64,000 nucleotides of DNA from Arbacia lixula (taxonomy: Eukaryota; Echinodermata; Echinoidea; Arbacioida; Arbaciidae), in assembly GCA_963669155.1 (NCBI GenBank), contig OZ022576.1, forward strand, positions 38,099,807 through 38,163,806, written 5' to 3'. Shown here piece after piece: positions 47,069 through 60,500 of the stretch. How positions within the stretch are numbered: the first letter of the stretch is position 1; each line of letters begins with the position of its first letter. The notes beneath the pieces are model-generated. The model made no database searches. It worked only from the letters and a program-made list of their open reading frames with translations, and had not been told where the DNA came from. The translations under genes were made by a program, and so were the position numbers.

Positions 47069-48667
47069 TTTCAAGGTTTGTGCCGGAATGCCTATGATTT
47101 CCTAAAAAGCCATCTTAGAAATGTATCCACTGTGCATCAATGCATAAACAAAACGCACCCATCAAAACAAATGCTGCATACTTCTTCTCTACTGTACCAC
47201 CAAATTTTCAATGTTACCTTTCCACAACAACATTTCATCCTTTCAGTCCCTTCTTTGGAGAAGGAGATAATCTATAATTCTGAGATTTAAGGAAAGGATG
47301 TGCCGAGGATTCTGAGCTGAGCTATTAATCCAATCATGATTAATGCGCATCTTTGATTGTGACTGGGTTGAGTAATGTGTTGCCACATTACCATAACAAT
47401 TTCAAGGTTTGTACCGTGTTACAAATGTGTATAAGTTATACATATATAGCCATACATGTAGCTCTTGAATTAGCTGCACTCTGGGTGCTTGTGACATTCC
47501 TCACTGGTGAAATAAACATTTAGCAATGTGTACTGCCCAGAAGAGTCTAGAATGTTATTTACATGAAAGAATGTTGCAGCTAGCTGAGACTCATTAGCAT
47601 AATAAAGGAGCTCAGATGGGCTAGTGATGACTCATCAGTGTAATCTAGGTCAGGTCAATATTGTTTGTCATGTTTACAAGCATAGGTACAGTATATGTAC
47701 AATATAGAGCTTACTGGATATATTGAGAAATTTCTGGAAGTAGAGTTAATGGAACCTTCTAGAATGTATAGATTGTAGTATATATATGAGTTGTTCGAGA
47801 TAGGAGCTCAGTTTCATATCATCTTGCTCCAGTCACCTGTGATAAGAGTAACCTGCATCTAAGATATTGTTGTGACCCTGGCTCAATACCTACCTATGGA
47901 TTTATACGAGGACTTTCTCTACGTGGATAAATACCTGCCTGTTAAATAGCGCTTATGAGATCCTGCCTGTGAAAGCGTGAAAGCTCTGTGGATTAATATT
48001 TGACCATCTTGGATCATCTATTTGGACTTGACTATCTGGAATACCTGCTCTTCAGCGTACAACATTGGGATCAACATTGCGATCATAATTTGGGAATACT
48101 GGATCGGATTATCAACTGGACCATCAGCGAGAGCCGTGGATCCATTGGACTTCAGTATCCTCCAGCACTGTAAGCTAACCTGTATCTATACATTGTAAAG
48201 TAACCTATATTGATGTATTGATGTACTGCAAGTGAACGCTTGTCTTGGTTTTTAAAAGGGGAAAATACCCCATATAATAAAGAACACCTGAACTAAATAT
48301 TGGTATCATTTTGTGCGATCCTTTCTGGCGTGAACTGATCGTAACAACCGGAATGCCTATGATTTCCTAAAAAGCCATCTTAGAAATGTATCCACTGTGC
48401 ATCAATGCATGGAACAAGACGCGCCCATCAAAACAAATGCTGCATACTTCTTCTCTATTGCACCACCAAAATGTCAATGTTGCCTTTCCACAACAACATT
48501 TCATCCTTTCAGTCCCTTCTTTGGAGAAGGAGATAATCTATAATTCTGAGATTTAAGGAAAGAATGTGCTGAGGATTCTGAGCTGAGCTATTAATCCAAT
48601 CATGATTAATGCGCATCTGTGATTGTGACTGGGTTGAGTATTGTGTTGCACATTACCATAACAATTC
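47069..48667. repeat. 331-bp tandem duplication split by a solo LTR
   Basis: Unit 1 is 47069-47399 and unit 2 starts at 47400 with the same 'tttcaaggtttgt.ccg'. It is interrupted at 47417 and resumes at 48351 (gaatgcctatgatttcctaa), running to about 48667. The units are nearly identical (e.g. 'tttggagaaggagataatct' in both), so the duplication is fairly young. Confidence 0.85.
47417..48346. mobile_element. Solo LTR (930 bp) with 4-bp target duplication
   Basis: Begins TGTTAC and ends GTAACA, flanked by ACCG at 47413-47416 and 48347-48350. A poly(A) signal AATAAA lies at about 48276, preceded by promoter-like sequence ('tatatatgag' at about 47780). No internal coding region: a fossil left by recombination between LTRs. 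It resembles the LTRs at 7.3 and 12 kb only in its terminal TGTTAC/GTAACA. Probably Ty3/gypsy-like; age unknown. Confidence 0.8.
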
Positions 48668-51600
48668 AAAAAGTGCATTTTGGAGCTCTGTATGCATGTT
48701 GTGCACTCACAATGAAATTCCTCTGCTATGTTGCTCTATGTGCTCAACCAGCCTGGCCAGAAATGTTTACGCAAGGTTGTTGACATATTTGTAACAGAAA
48801 ATGTTGTACCATATTTGCTGGTGTATCAGCCCTGCTTTTTCACTGCTGGAAAATACTTGAAAAGGGGGAAAGCGCAGGGTTTAGTCACAGAGACAGAAAA
48901 AATACAGACTCTTTTGCAGTTATTATGTATGAAATTATACAGCCCAACAACCCAGATGATCATTCAGGTGAAAAGCAAGCAAAAGCACCTAGTTAAAATG
49001 TTTTTATCAAACAAAATATTTGTCTTTCACCAAGCTTCATTATGTTTTCACAGTATTCTAGGTACTAACATGTTAAATGCTTAAAATAACAGCAAACTAC
49101 CTGGAAAGGAGGAAGGAAATACCACATCATTTGAGTAACTCGCGTTCATGTACATAGCTGTCTGTAATGCATGCATAAAATTGCTGCAAACGTTACACTT
49201 ATTTTTGGCGGATATGTAGTTTATATGAGCGTGGCTTATGTAGCGATTCATCCATGTCACACCACAGCCTTTGTATGTATAATGTATCATTATGTGTTAT
49301 CATTGCCTCAACCCAAGTGCAGCTTCTCTAATGAATTCTTCAAACTTGTCACAGCAAGAGCTTTACAAACCTTTTTAGGAAGTGTTAAAAAAACACCCTT
49401 GTTTAAGATCAAAACACCGTTTTGTAGCAACCACAGTCCACATTTATATACCAAATTGCACTATTCAATGTATCACTCAGCAGTGTGCCCCCACCATAAC
49501 ATATCATGGCATTATTAAGGTATCCAATCTCTTTGTTACAGGAACTGCGGAGGTTTTCGCCAGGTCGTCTACACAGTTCCTGTAGCCTAGAAATCTTAAG
49601 ATCAGAATGATTCCGCTAATGTCAGCTTCCAGTTCTAATATTGTGAGAAAAGTTATTAAACAATACTTTTTTTGTTTAAATCTCCATGGTTTTTACCCAA
49701 AAAATTGACCTGCAAGAGGGCTATCTTGCTGTCTTTAACTCTCAGCACCAATTCAAGAAAATCCCATTGACTTATTACACATTTCATGCACCTATGGTAA
49801 TGAGAGGAGTATGATCACTGCTGTTGACCAACTAGAAGCAATAGCATCTACTCAACACCAGTGGGTTGCACAGCCATCAATATAAATGCTCAGTTTTGTG
49901 ATACTATAGCCCCAAGGTTATAGGTGACTAGGGTTGTTGTGGTCTATCATGCCTATGTCATGTTGTACTACTACCACTAGCGACTGGGAATATGTATATA
50001 CCAGACCAGCCTAGGCGTATAACCTTTACATGTGCTGATAACATGTGTCCAGCTCTTTAATGGGATTAACAGCAGCTAATTGCCGCTACATTGTCTGTGC
50101 TGGCACTGAGTAATTAAACACTGACGTCAAACTCTCATTTGTATGGTGCGGTGCTACGGCTCAGCCAGACTCGGAGCGCGCGGTAGTGGGGGTGGGGGTG
50201 CGTTTGATTTGAGGTAAACCCGTGAGGGAAAACACACACACAAACACACATTGTGTACAACAATGTCTGGATCGGTTTCTGGTGGAGCTAGCAATAACTC
50301 TGTTGTAATTCAATCAGGGTGGTAGTGTCTGTCTGACTGTGTAAAAGGTGTCGCGGTTTGGTGGTATATAAAGCAGTTGTCTTTCAGCTCCAGTCTCTAC
50401 TGAGATACCCGATACAGAAGCATGCTAATAGCACAGTGCTACTGCCTTCCAGCATGCTATATCATAGATGGAGAGCCTGTGTGCTATCAGGGTCGGTATA
50501 TTTCTACTCATTAACAATATGTTCCCTGGATGGCAAGAGATTAGAGCTCCTAAACAAATTGCGGGGCAACTGAGATAAATTGATACATTTGTGAAAGAGA
50601 TACATGCAAAACCTGCCAGTTATGACTGAAAGAAAACCTACATGATGCTCTCCTCAAATTTATGGAAAAGAGTATGCTCAATGAGATGGCTTAATGTATG
50701 TTACCATGGAAATTAGCTGATGTGATATCATACAACACTTCCTCCACTCAATCCTAAATTCCTTATGCCAGAAGGGACAAAATTTTCCAGAACATTTTGC
50801 AGTGCTGTATTATTTGAATCAAATTAGCAGAAAGGTCAGTGTACATAGTACTTGACAAATTTCAAACCTTACATTGTGAGGAAGAATCATTCTGACTTTC
50901 AATGGGAAATTAATTTAGGTTTGATAGTAAGATGACAATTTGAAAAAATGCACTAAAAATTGCACTAAGAAAGAGTACCGGTAAGCGCTCCTGGAAACTG
51001 TGTCATAATTTCCATATTTGTACTAATTGCTCCGGAATAAATGTTAAGTACAATAAGGCACTGCATAATTGCATACCAGAAAGGGATATACCACTAATTG
51101 AAAATAATTCTTCAATGCACATTACTTGTACCTGATAATCTGGTAAACCAGGCAGATTTTTCACTGACACTTTTCACATTTTTCAATTTTTTTTTCAGCA
51201 AAAACAGAATGCAAGCTCTTCACTTCTTCCTACAAATCATAATAGAAAAGTTTATGATCCTCACAAAGTTGATGATAGAACAACTTGTAAGTGTCAGCTT
51301 ATACTAGGTGCCCATACTGCTAAAGTATAAAACTGTGGATCACACTAGTGACCACTGTGAATGCAGCCAAATTATCCTGATCATACACACACACATTAAT
51401 CCCATGTACACATTCACATGTATAAAAACAAGGTATGAATACCATAACACTGTATATATTCACAGGCTCTGGCAAGAAGTGCGAGGGACACAACATGCGA
51501 CAATGGTCCAGTGTGATCGAAATCAAACGCACATGCCTCTTAACGAGCATAACAATCATACACAACGCACAGAATTTGGGTTGACTCTGCTTTACATAAT

Positions 51601-53799
51601 GTGGAGAGAGAAAGGGGAAAGAGGTGTGGTGGAGATGAGAGCAAGTGTGAGGTACGGCTGGGGACGGAGAGTTTTAAGACAGGCACACAGAGAGAAAGAG
51701 AAAGAGAGAGAGAGACAGAGGGGGGGGGGGGGGGAGATGGAGGATGATACATCGTAGTTTAGTGACCGAGGATGTACGAAGCAAGCGCACTTCATATCCT
51801 TGCAGTGACTAGTGTGAGGTACAGCGTCCAGATCTTGGATAGTTTAGTTTATTTGGCCATGAATAGATACTGAACTATCATTTTAAGAGGTATCATTGGA
51901 CTGTTTGACTACATATCTGACTGGTGTATTCTAGATGTCACACCTACGCTTCATAAAATGCAGAGCCCAAACATGGAATCTGCAGAAAGCTGAAAATACG
52001 ATGCAAGAAGAAAAATAAATGAATTTCCACTGCATTAATTCCCTATTTTGGATCAGCAAATCCTATTGATAACACACACAAAACATCGTAGGAGAGTTTC
52101 TGTGACAAATATTGATAGGCCACCAGTATTTTCCATGTAAAATGACTTAAAGTTAGTGTTCATTAAAATATTTTAGTATCAAAGCAAGTAAACTAGCTTC
52201 AGAACTAGGTTAAGCAGATAGCCTAGCCCAACGTTACAACCGCTTTGTAGAGCTTGCAGCAGGATTATTTACACATTGTTCTTATGAAAATGATTGATGT
52301 TTTCGTGTAAATATGTAGATACTAACCAAGGTTGGCAATGAAAATGATGTGTGTAACATTGAGTGCATGCATGCATGATGTCAGTGTATTTGAATGATTG
52401 TAATGTACTCATCACATCTTTGCCTAAAATGGATGACAACTCGCCACTGGCTGTACCATAAAGGAGTTAAGTAAACTGAGTGTGGTCCGATACAAAAGCA
52501 GAGTATCCCCCACCCTTTTCAAGATGATGCAAAGGAGCTTGGAGTCGGAGCATATATCAAGGACGTCGGACCAAGGCTCCATCTCCCAGTCGACTTCAGC
52601 TTTCATCACCTCCGCAATTGCGTTAGCGTGTTGGCAGCAAAACAAAACTGGCGTGGATGTACGCTCCCACACAATGCTAGACAAATTGCCACCGGCATCC
52701 CCTCTCTCTCTAAATTAAAATTCCACGTCTATCTGCATGGTAACAAAATCTTAAATGAGAAATATGTGTAGATTGATCAGCTCTGGTCGCGTGATGAGAT
52801 TCTAGTGGCCATCAAATGAAACTAACCAAAGCTCCCAAAGGAATTTTCTCACTGGGAGGGAGCTGTAGAAATTTGCCATCAATGGCAACTCCTACGAATG
52901 ACCATCACGACTGGACTGCAGTATGATAATAATGATGCAAATGGGTTTAGGGGAGATGAGCGTGTGAAAGCAGCGTGTAGGAAGATGTGACATTACTTAG
53001 CGACTGGGATGCAGTCATGGGTGACGAGACTGTCGAGTGAAACTGAAGTAGAGTGCAGTGGGTATATAGAAGGGCAATGCAGGGGGTCTTGGATGCGGAT
53101 TCGGTGACGGAAATATGGCCTTGGACAAGCCTAGCAGCATGGATCATACCACCGTCTAAATGGACTTTAGCTGTAATGCTATGAATATGGTTGGGGGAAG
53201 AGGGAGTGAGAGTGAGTGTGAGAATGAGACAAAGACAGGAAAAGGTATGTAAAAGGTTGATGTATAGTGATAGACAGAAAAGAGGAAAAATGAGATGAGG
53301 ACAGAAAGAAAGTAAAACAAACCCAAACAAGAAGAGAGGAAGTAAAATAAAGGGGTTTTTTTTCTTATCAAGATTCAGTGACAGGATTAATGAAGTATGA
53401 ATGTGTATTTGGTGATGCAAAAATGAGGGTGGTAGATATGTCAAATTAGTGGAGGAAAGAAGGGGAATCCAACAGCAAAGAGAGACAAGCAGCTAGATTG
53501 AAAGCTATATCCAGAAGACAAAGACAGGGCAGGGGGGGGTGGAGAAATCTCAGCAGTAGCTTTTTGCTGTATGCATAACTTCCCCCTACAAACAGCATGT
53601 ACATGTACACCAGAAAATGCATCCACACCAGCCTGAAGCACACAAAATATCTAGCTTTTTTCTGCTCCAAGAAAAGAGTCCAAAGTTGAAATTGCGTGAG
53701 ATTCATTGGCCTAAAGCAAGCAAATAGTGGGCTATTCTGGGGTTGATAAGGTACCAGCTGTTACTATTATGTAATGCATGCTCACAAACTACGGCTTTG

Positions 53800-54000
53800 C
53801 TTCAGGCTGATAAAGATGATTTACAAAATAGTTTCATTAAAATAGGCAATTTTGCCATCTAGCCCAAAATTGCACAACCAAATAGCTTGCTATTTGGCAG
53901 ATCAGCTGATGAAGACATTAGTTACTTTGTGATCTGACTAGCTAAATTGATCACAATATTGATAGCTATTTTGCCACCTCAGGCTGATGAAGACCATTTG
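53800..54000. repeat. Repeat J, copy 2
   Basis: Left 'gcttcaggctgataaagatg', right 'ccacctcaggctgatgaag', with inverted 'tattttg' and 'gatcac' motifs between. Related to the shorter copy near 42.3 kb. Confidence 0.45.
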
Positions 54001-54019
54001 TGTTATGTATGTGAATTAT

Positions 54020-54205
54020 AATCACATCGTTCAAAGAATATTTCACTAATGGTAACACCAAAACTTGTCATAGATTTGTTGAGTAGCAACAACCATCACA
54101 TTCAGAGTGCGTTCCATCCATTCAAATTGTATTGTGAAATACAGATGAAAGTATTGACACATTACTATGCAGTTAGGGGGGAAGTTATGAATACATTACG
54201 AAGAC
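54020..54205 (+). repeat. Interspersed repeat D, copy 4
   Basis: 'cactaatggtaacaccaaaa', 'gattt­gttgagtagcaaca', 'gcgttccatccattcaaatt' and 'gaatacattacgaagac' follow the family order. Best matched to the copy at 10.6 kb. Confidence 0.65.
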
Positions 54206-55052
54206 TGCATAGTGGGGCAGCTTCTATCCACCCACACAAGACTACTCACCCCTATCGCCTGAAGTAATCCTTTCATACCAACACAATTGAATGATGATGG
54301 AAATGAAGTGCAATTGGTAGGTGAGGGGGGGGGGGTGTAGCTTTCTGCAACACTGCACGCTTTCAATCAGGTCATGCTTAAGGGAATGGGGTCAACCATG
54401 CGATCAGTTCAAGTACTCCAAAGGGAAGTATCAATCCTTCTCCACTATCATCTATTGCTGTATTATCCAAGTTTCCAGAATCTTAAATATCCATATTCCT
54501 CTTCCAATTCCACAAAGATATTGTTATACTAAGTAGGCCACTAATCCATGATTGCATTTATAAACATACATCACATGTATATGTTTATCAAACAGCATGG
54601 TCAAATGATTAATGAATGACACTACTCTATTTCATATCACATTAATGATATTTCCTAAGTACTGCAAATCAACTACAGTTACACTTGTACTGAGCGATCA
54701 CTCAAGGGAAACAAAAAAGTGGTGGTTATGGGCAAGTGGTGTTAATGTATAGGTTGGCAGCTATTTCGAATCTGCAGATGTTCAAAGATGACTGTATTTT
54801 CTCAACTATAGTCAGCACAAGGAGTCCTTACAAACAAGGTGAACAGATTGTGTAGATGTCATTTGATGAGAAACCTTTCTTGGTGAAAATTAGTTTGGAA
54901 TAATTTGACGGGACCCGATTGAATACTTCGACATCTACTGTAGATATGGCTTATTTAACCTGTGAAGGTTTATGTAATGTTTCCATTGTGGACGATTTGT
55001 ATCACATTCTCATTATACTTGGTCACAATTTTCACAGATAAGGGTGTAACGT

Positions 55053-55410
55053 TGAAGAGGGGAGAGAGAGGAGAGAGGGAAGAGAGGGGCGAGAGAAGGG
55101 AGAGAGAGGGGAGAGTGAGGTGAGAGACAGGGGAGAGAGAGGGGAGAGAAGGGAGGGAGAGAGGGGGGAGAGGGGGGGAGAGGGGGGGAGAGGGGGGGAG
55201 AGGGGGAGAGAGGGGGGAGAGAGGGGGGAGAGAGGGGGGAGAGAGGGGGAGAGAGGGGAGAGGGGAGAGAGAGGGGAGAGAGAGGGGAGAGAGAGGGGAG
55301 AGAGAGGGGAGAGAGAGGGGAGAGAGGAGGGATAGGAGAGAGGAGGGATAGGGGAGAGGAGGGATAATGGAGAGGGGAGAGGGGAAAGAGAGAGAGAGGA
55401 TGGAGAGGGG
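55053..55410. repeat. 360-bp polypurine tract, (G3-7AGA)n
   Basis: Pure purine on the + strand with repeating 'gaggggggagag' units. The open frames of Ser/Pro/Leu on minus and Arg/Glu/Gly on plus are artefacts of the repeat. Confidence 0.95.
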
Positions 55411-56242
55411 AAAATTAGCCAATACGAGATACATATCATGTATTCCGACAAATGATATAAACACAAAATTTACATTGGAGTACAAATTTGTACCTGTCTG
55501 AGCCATGCATTAATGCACAATATATTTAATTATATATATTACATAGTCATGAAAATAATCCAGCTAGAGGGAGAAGAGAGCGAAAAAAAAAGAAGCTTGG
55601 GTACACATAAATGTGTTGATGAGGTAAGACTGCACTTCCCTATCTCTCCGCTGACACAAACTAATCTATGATGAATTTTTATATCAAATATTTGACGGAG
55701 ACCGGTGCGAGGCAAGGAGGGATTCATCCTTTCCGCACATTCGGCCCTCCGCAAGGGCAGAAAAACCAATGCGGCAATGTCAATAGTACCACACTTTAGG
55801 GCATCAGAGGAAACTCTAGGGGCACGATACCCACCAACACTGTGGGTCTGAAATAAACATGGCATCCTTCCCCTGACACCTCATCTTCCATGTGCTCATC
55901 ACCATCTTCCTTCCTTCCCTTCCTCTCCTCTTCATCTGTCATCTCTTCTTTTTCATTTCTCTTTCAGTCACATCCTGTACATTCCCACCCCTGCACTCCT
56001 TTTTTCCCTTCTTTTTTTCCCTCTCATCTTTTTCAATTACATGTAGTAGGAAACAAGTCCTCCAATACATCTACATCATACAAAAGTGTATGACCACCTA
56101 ATGCATGGATTGCTTAAATTCCTGATTTTTTTTACTATTCTGGTATTCTAATTATAACCTAAAACAATTCCTCCTCATTTCAAACATTTCATTTTAATTC
56201 CATGTGTAAATGGACCAAACTTCTCAATTAAGTCTATAGACC

Positions 56243-56384
56243 AGGGGGGCATTTCATCAAAGGCCTTGTCGGATATTTTATCAGACAAGTTTGCTCTCGG
56301 CCAATCAGATGCAAGCATTTCAGTAGCTTATAACAATTTGTCGGATAAAACGTCCGACAAGTCCTTTGATGAAATGCTCCCCAG
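56243..56384. repeat. Palindromic MITE, family G, copy 2
   Basis: 'gggggcatttcatcaaagg' at the left and 'cctttgatgaaatgctcccc' at the right are near-perfect inverses, with 'cttgtcgga'/'tccgacaag' just inside. About 140 bp. Confidence 0.85.
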
Positions 56385-59300
56385 ATTATGTTAGCTTCAT
56401 GACTCCAGAGTCAGATGATTCTGTGTTTCTTGTGCTGAGTTCATGAATGACAGCTTGTATCAACTCATCCTCCCCAAAATAAACCTAAAGATACAGATAC
56501 AGATAAAGATAAGGATTTAAGATAAAGAAGAGGAGAAGAGGAAGGTTCATTGTTCATTGTACAAGAAGTGATAAACCAGCATCTAAATTAGTGCTATGGA
56601 TACCGAAACATGGAGGTACAAGACTCTGTGCACGTGCCATGACGTATCTACCAGTAGATATACCCAGACAGGAGTCACAAGACAAAGGTCTAGATACCAC
56701 AGACTGATATAACTACCAGTAGATAAACTAGTTGAACTATATAAACCAGACAGTTGATACATATACCCATAACACTGTCCCACAACAATGGTCCTTACAT
56801 CACATCCCACTCTACTATGCAATATGGGAACTTGTATTTGAAGATTTTATAACAGCATTCAAGTATAGATCTATAGAACCTTGCTGCTAGTATTTGTCAA
56901 CAAATTAAAACTGCTAAATAAATTTGGGAAGATGACTGATACCCTGTCTGTGTCAATCACAATAGCCAAAAAAGGGAGTTTACATTTTCTGTCATGTCCC
57001 ATCCTTCTCATATCAAAACTCTTCAGTGTACTTGAACATAAATAAAGCAAAATACATATGGTGAGGTAGTGACTAATGCAATTTTAATACCAATATTGCT
57101 ATCCCCCCCCCCCCTCTACCATATTCCATCACTCCTATGTAACCATTCAGTGGATGGGAATTTAGAAGATGCTACCCACACAAAGATAGTCTTGAAACAC
57201 ACTATTGCATGATAATAAATGAGAACTATCTGCTCAGACCCTACTGTGACATCCCTTCCCCCAAATCCTGGACAGATTCTATTTTGGCGTATCCGCTTAT
57301 CATCACTCTCCAGAAAACCCTATCCAGAGTTGAACCTCCACCTTTCTCATCTCTGTTCCTCATCTCTTTCCTCTCCTCTCCCTCATTTCTTCCCCACACA
57401 ACACGTTATCAAATTATAGATAACCCTCCCACTGGCCTTTCCAAATGCAGCCCCCACTTTATTATCCACACCCCACACTTGATTATCAACCTCTAGATAT
57501 CCACGCCACCAACATGACCCAATTTAATCTCCACCTCTGATCCTTTCCCCCCATTCCCCTCTGCCATTCCCCATTCCCTCCCTAAATAGCACCTTAATTA
57601 TCAAGCTCTATGTAACCTTATCACAGGCATTTCCAAATGAGCCCCTGCATTAGGGGGAACCCTTTCCTCCCCTTCAGCTTCTCCCTTGTCTTTATAAAGC
57701 CGATGGTAATTCCTCATGCTAATGACAGGAAATGGGCGACTCCTGTCTATAAAATGCAACAAATTGCCAATGTAAATTTCAGTCGGGCTGCAAAATGCTA
57801 TATATATGCACAGATATGAAGCGGGGGGGGGGGGGGGGGGTGGGAATGGGGGTTGGAAGGGAGGATGTTGCAGAGTGGGCCTGTGTGGCATTAGTGAGCT
57901 TCAGGATTTACCAATCTTCTCTCCTCAACAAAACAAACACCTTCTCTTGAAATCAGACAACTACAACAGACAAGTCAGAATCATGACTGGAATAATGAGA
58001 CTCAAATGCAATGCTGAAAGATAAACTTGTAATCTACAATACCTCATGTTACTAGAATGATGAAACTCTCCACTTCATAGCTGTCTTTACATACAATTGA
58101 ATTATTATGAATTTGATCGTACAATTTCATTTAATATAGAATTTTTTGTCATTGTTACATTGGTAACGCTGTATACGTTATTGTGATGTCAAGTACATAT
58201 GTCAATATTGTTATTGTAAAATGATCTTTTCAGTCTGTGCTGCTAATCAGTAATTGCTAAATCTGAATAAATAGATTAAAGGAATAAGATTGGGTGTGCC
58301 TATATGCTAGGCCCAGTTTAAAGAGTGTCCTTTGAATAGTTAATTGCAGATCTGGGCCACCTCATCCTGTCTCCACGGCCCCTCTCCGCACTTTTTCTTT
58401 CCTTCGTCCTACCCAAGTACGTCCTTCCTACCAGACCCCTTGGATCACTCGACTCATTTTCTTGCCCATGTATGATGACATGATAATAAATTGACTTACT
58501 CCAATGTTCAGCCCTTCACGAGTGTGAATATCATAATTCTGATCTACAGAACACTGGGTGGGAATAGTAATGATATCTCTATCTTGACGTGTTTGAAAAG
58601 GACTTGAAACGTAACCATAAAATTTGACACAAGGTTCAACCAAACATTACTGCAGATGTAACAGAGGGACACCATTACTTTTTATTAGACAAATTCTGCT
58701 TAACGTTACCTAAAAAAAACCCCATTTTTTTATTGCACAAGACAAAAAGGATGACATTTTGACATTTTCACATGAGGTAACACCATAGTAACACTTAGTA
58801 ACCCATTGGCCATGTGTCATTTTTTTCTAAAACATGCACATTATGTGTATTTTTAAAAGGTCACACTGAGTTTGGTTTAAATGATTACATTTCACCACTT
58901 TTGCTCAAAATGTGGCTCTATGTTCTTAAGAATGATAGTTGGAGACAAGGCAAGTCACAAAAGCCTGCTTGTAAAGTGTGCTATTTTCCTTCTTATAAAT
59001 GATTAGTTTGCACAGATTTATGATCTAAATTGAAATACTAGGCCTACATCATACAGCACTACAGCGCTGAGGTGGCTAGTACTGTAGGATGTGTAAAATG
59101 TAGTGATCAATTGCATCTACTCCTAGGGAACTCCTAGAAAGGGTGCTACATGTATCACAATTTTCTGCCAACCAATAGACCATGTAACATATTTTCCACC
59201 TGTCCCTGACAAGTCACAAATGGCAATATATATGTGGTGCCTACCACTCCTAACATTCTACATCTCATTATACGGGAAGACATCACTCCAGCGAGTGTAT

Positions 59301-60275
59301 CACTCTTTAGAAAATGTGTCTGAATTTTCAGTACCAAGGCCTAGAGGTATGCATTTTCACATTAGCACGTACAAGCATCGATATCAACACAAATTCAGTT
59401 GTTGGATGATCTTGCTCAAGAAGAGGTAGCTCTGGTAAATTGTCATGCTAAACTTCATGTTGTACATAAAAAGAAATTGTATTATTTCAATTCATTGAAT
59501 TACTGGACTGCCATAAGTCGGCATGTTTTAGCAGTGCATTTAGCAAGTCTCTTGTAAGATAAAAATGTTTTAAATTGTGCTCTCCTGCAGAAGATGAGGT
59601 GAAAAGCCTGGAACAGAGATAGCTCATAAAGATTAATAAGTCACTTTTGTGCTGGTATTTGCATCACCAAGTTAAATAAAAACAGCCCATGCAATTGAAC
59701 AGATATGTAACTTCCATGCTGCTGTTCCCAGTAAATCACCAAGCAGCTACTCGACGAAGGGCAAGGATGCCATGTATAATATCTTAACAAAGTAATAGCT
59801 CACATAAGCTCCCCTGTGCCGATTTTTGCTTAAAAGTCGTAATGAGATTCCAGTGATGACACCTAGTCTAACAAAATAAAACATCACATATTAGTAACAC
59901 AGTGGCTGGCATCATGAGTGAATGACTGTGGATCAACAGTCAAGTAATCCTTTCCATTAATTGTGAACATTTTGCAGAAAAAAATCATCCATGGCACACG
60001 ATCATACAGGTACAGTACTCCATCCATGGCACATGGGTAATTGAGTCAGTGATGTAATTTATTCAAGCTCATCTCGAGAATTCAATTAGATAACATATGA
60101 TTACTTTTACATGTTCCATAATAAAAGTATTCAACCAGTACCACTTTTCAATACACTACTTTATGTGATAGTTTGCAAGGTTAGATGCATACTTCAAAAA
60201 GGCGAGAGATCGAAGTTTAAGCATTCGATAAACTCTTGCAATAAACAGAAACCACATTTCTGGGTGGAGAACTGC

Positions 60276-60500
60276 ACAACAGCTCAAAGGAATTGGCATA
60301 GGGAAAGGGAAAGGGAAGAAAGGGAAGGAGCTGCAGTTTTAAATCACAGTATATTTTGTCCAGTTCAGCATGAAACATGATGCTTTAGCCTAAAAAGCAT
60401 CAGGTTTCATGCTGAACTGGACAAAATATACAGTGGTTCAAAACTGCAGCTCCTTCCCTTTCATCCCTTTCCCTTTGCCAATTCCTTTGAGCTGTAGTGT
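60276..60500. repeat. Palindromic hairpin MITE, family F, copy 2
   Basis: The arms extend further than in copy 1, from 'acagctcaaaggaattggca' to 'gccaattcctttgagctgt'. The centre is 'tttagcctaaaaagc'. The two arms differ by only a few bases over roughly 100 bp. Confidence 0.9.

Noticed and set aside
52947-53444. 165-residue minus-strand frame
   Set aside because: The first half is pyrimidine-rich simple sequence and the second half has no motif. Insufficient for a gene call.
55539-55865. Minus-strand frame behind a good acceptor (tttatttcag)
   Set aside because: No recognisable domain, no convincing donor and no phase match to the 44.7-kb exon, so it is not called as an exon.
58428-58643. 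Minus-strand frame (VEPCVKFYGYVSS...) with a GTAAGT-like donor
   Set aside because: The matching frame meets a stop at the putative acceptor, and nothing links it to the downstream exons.
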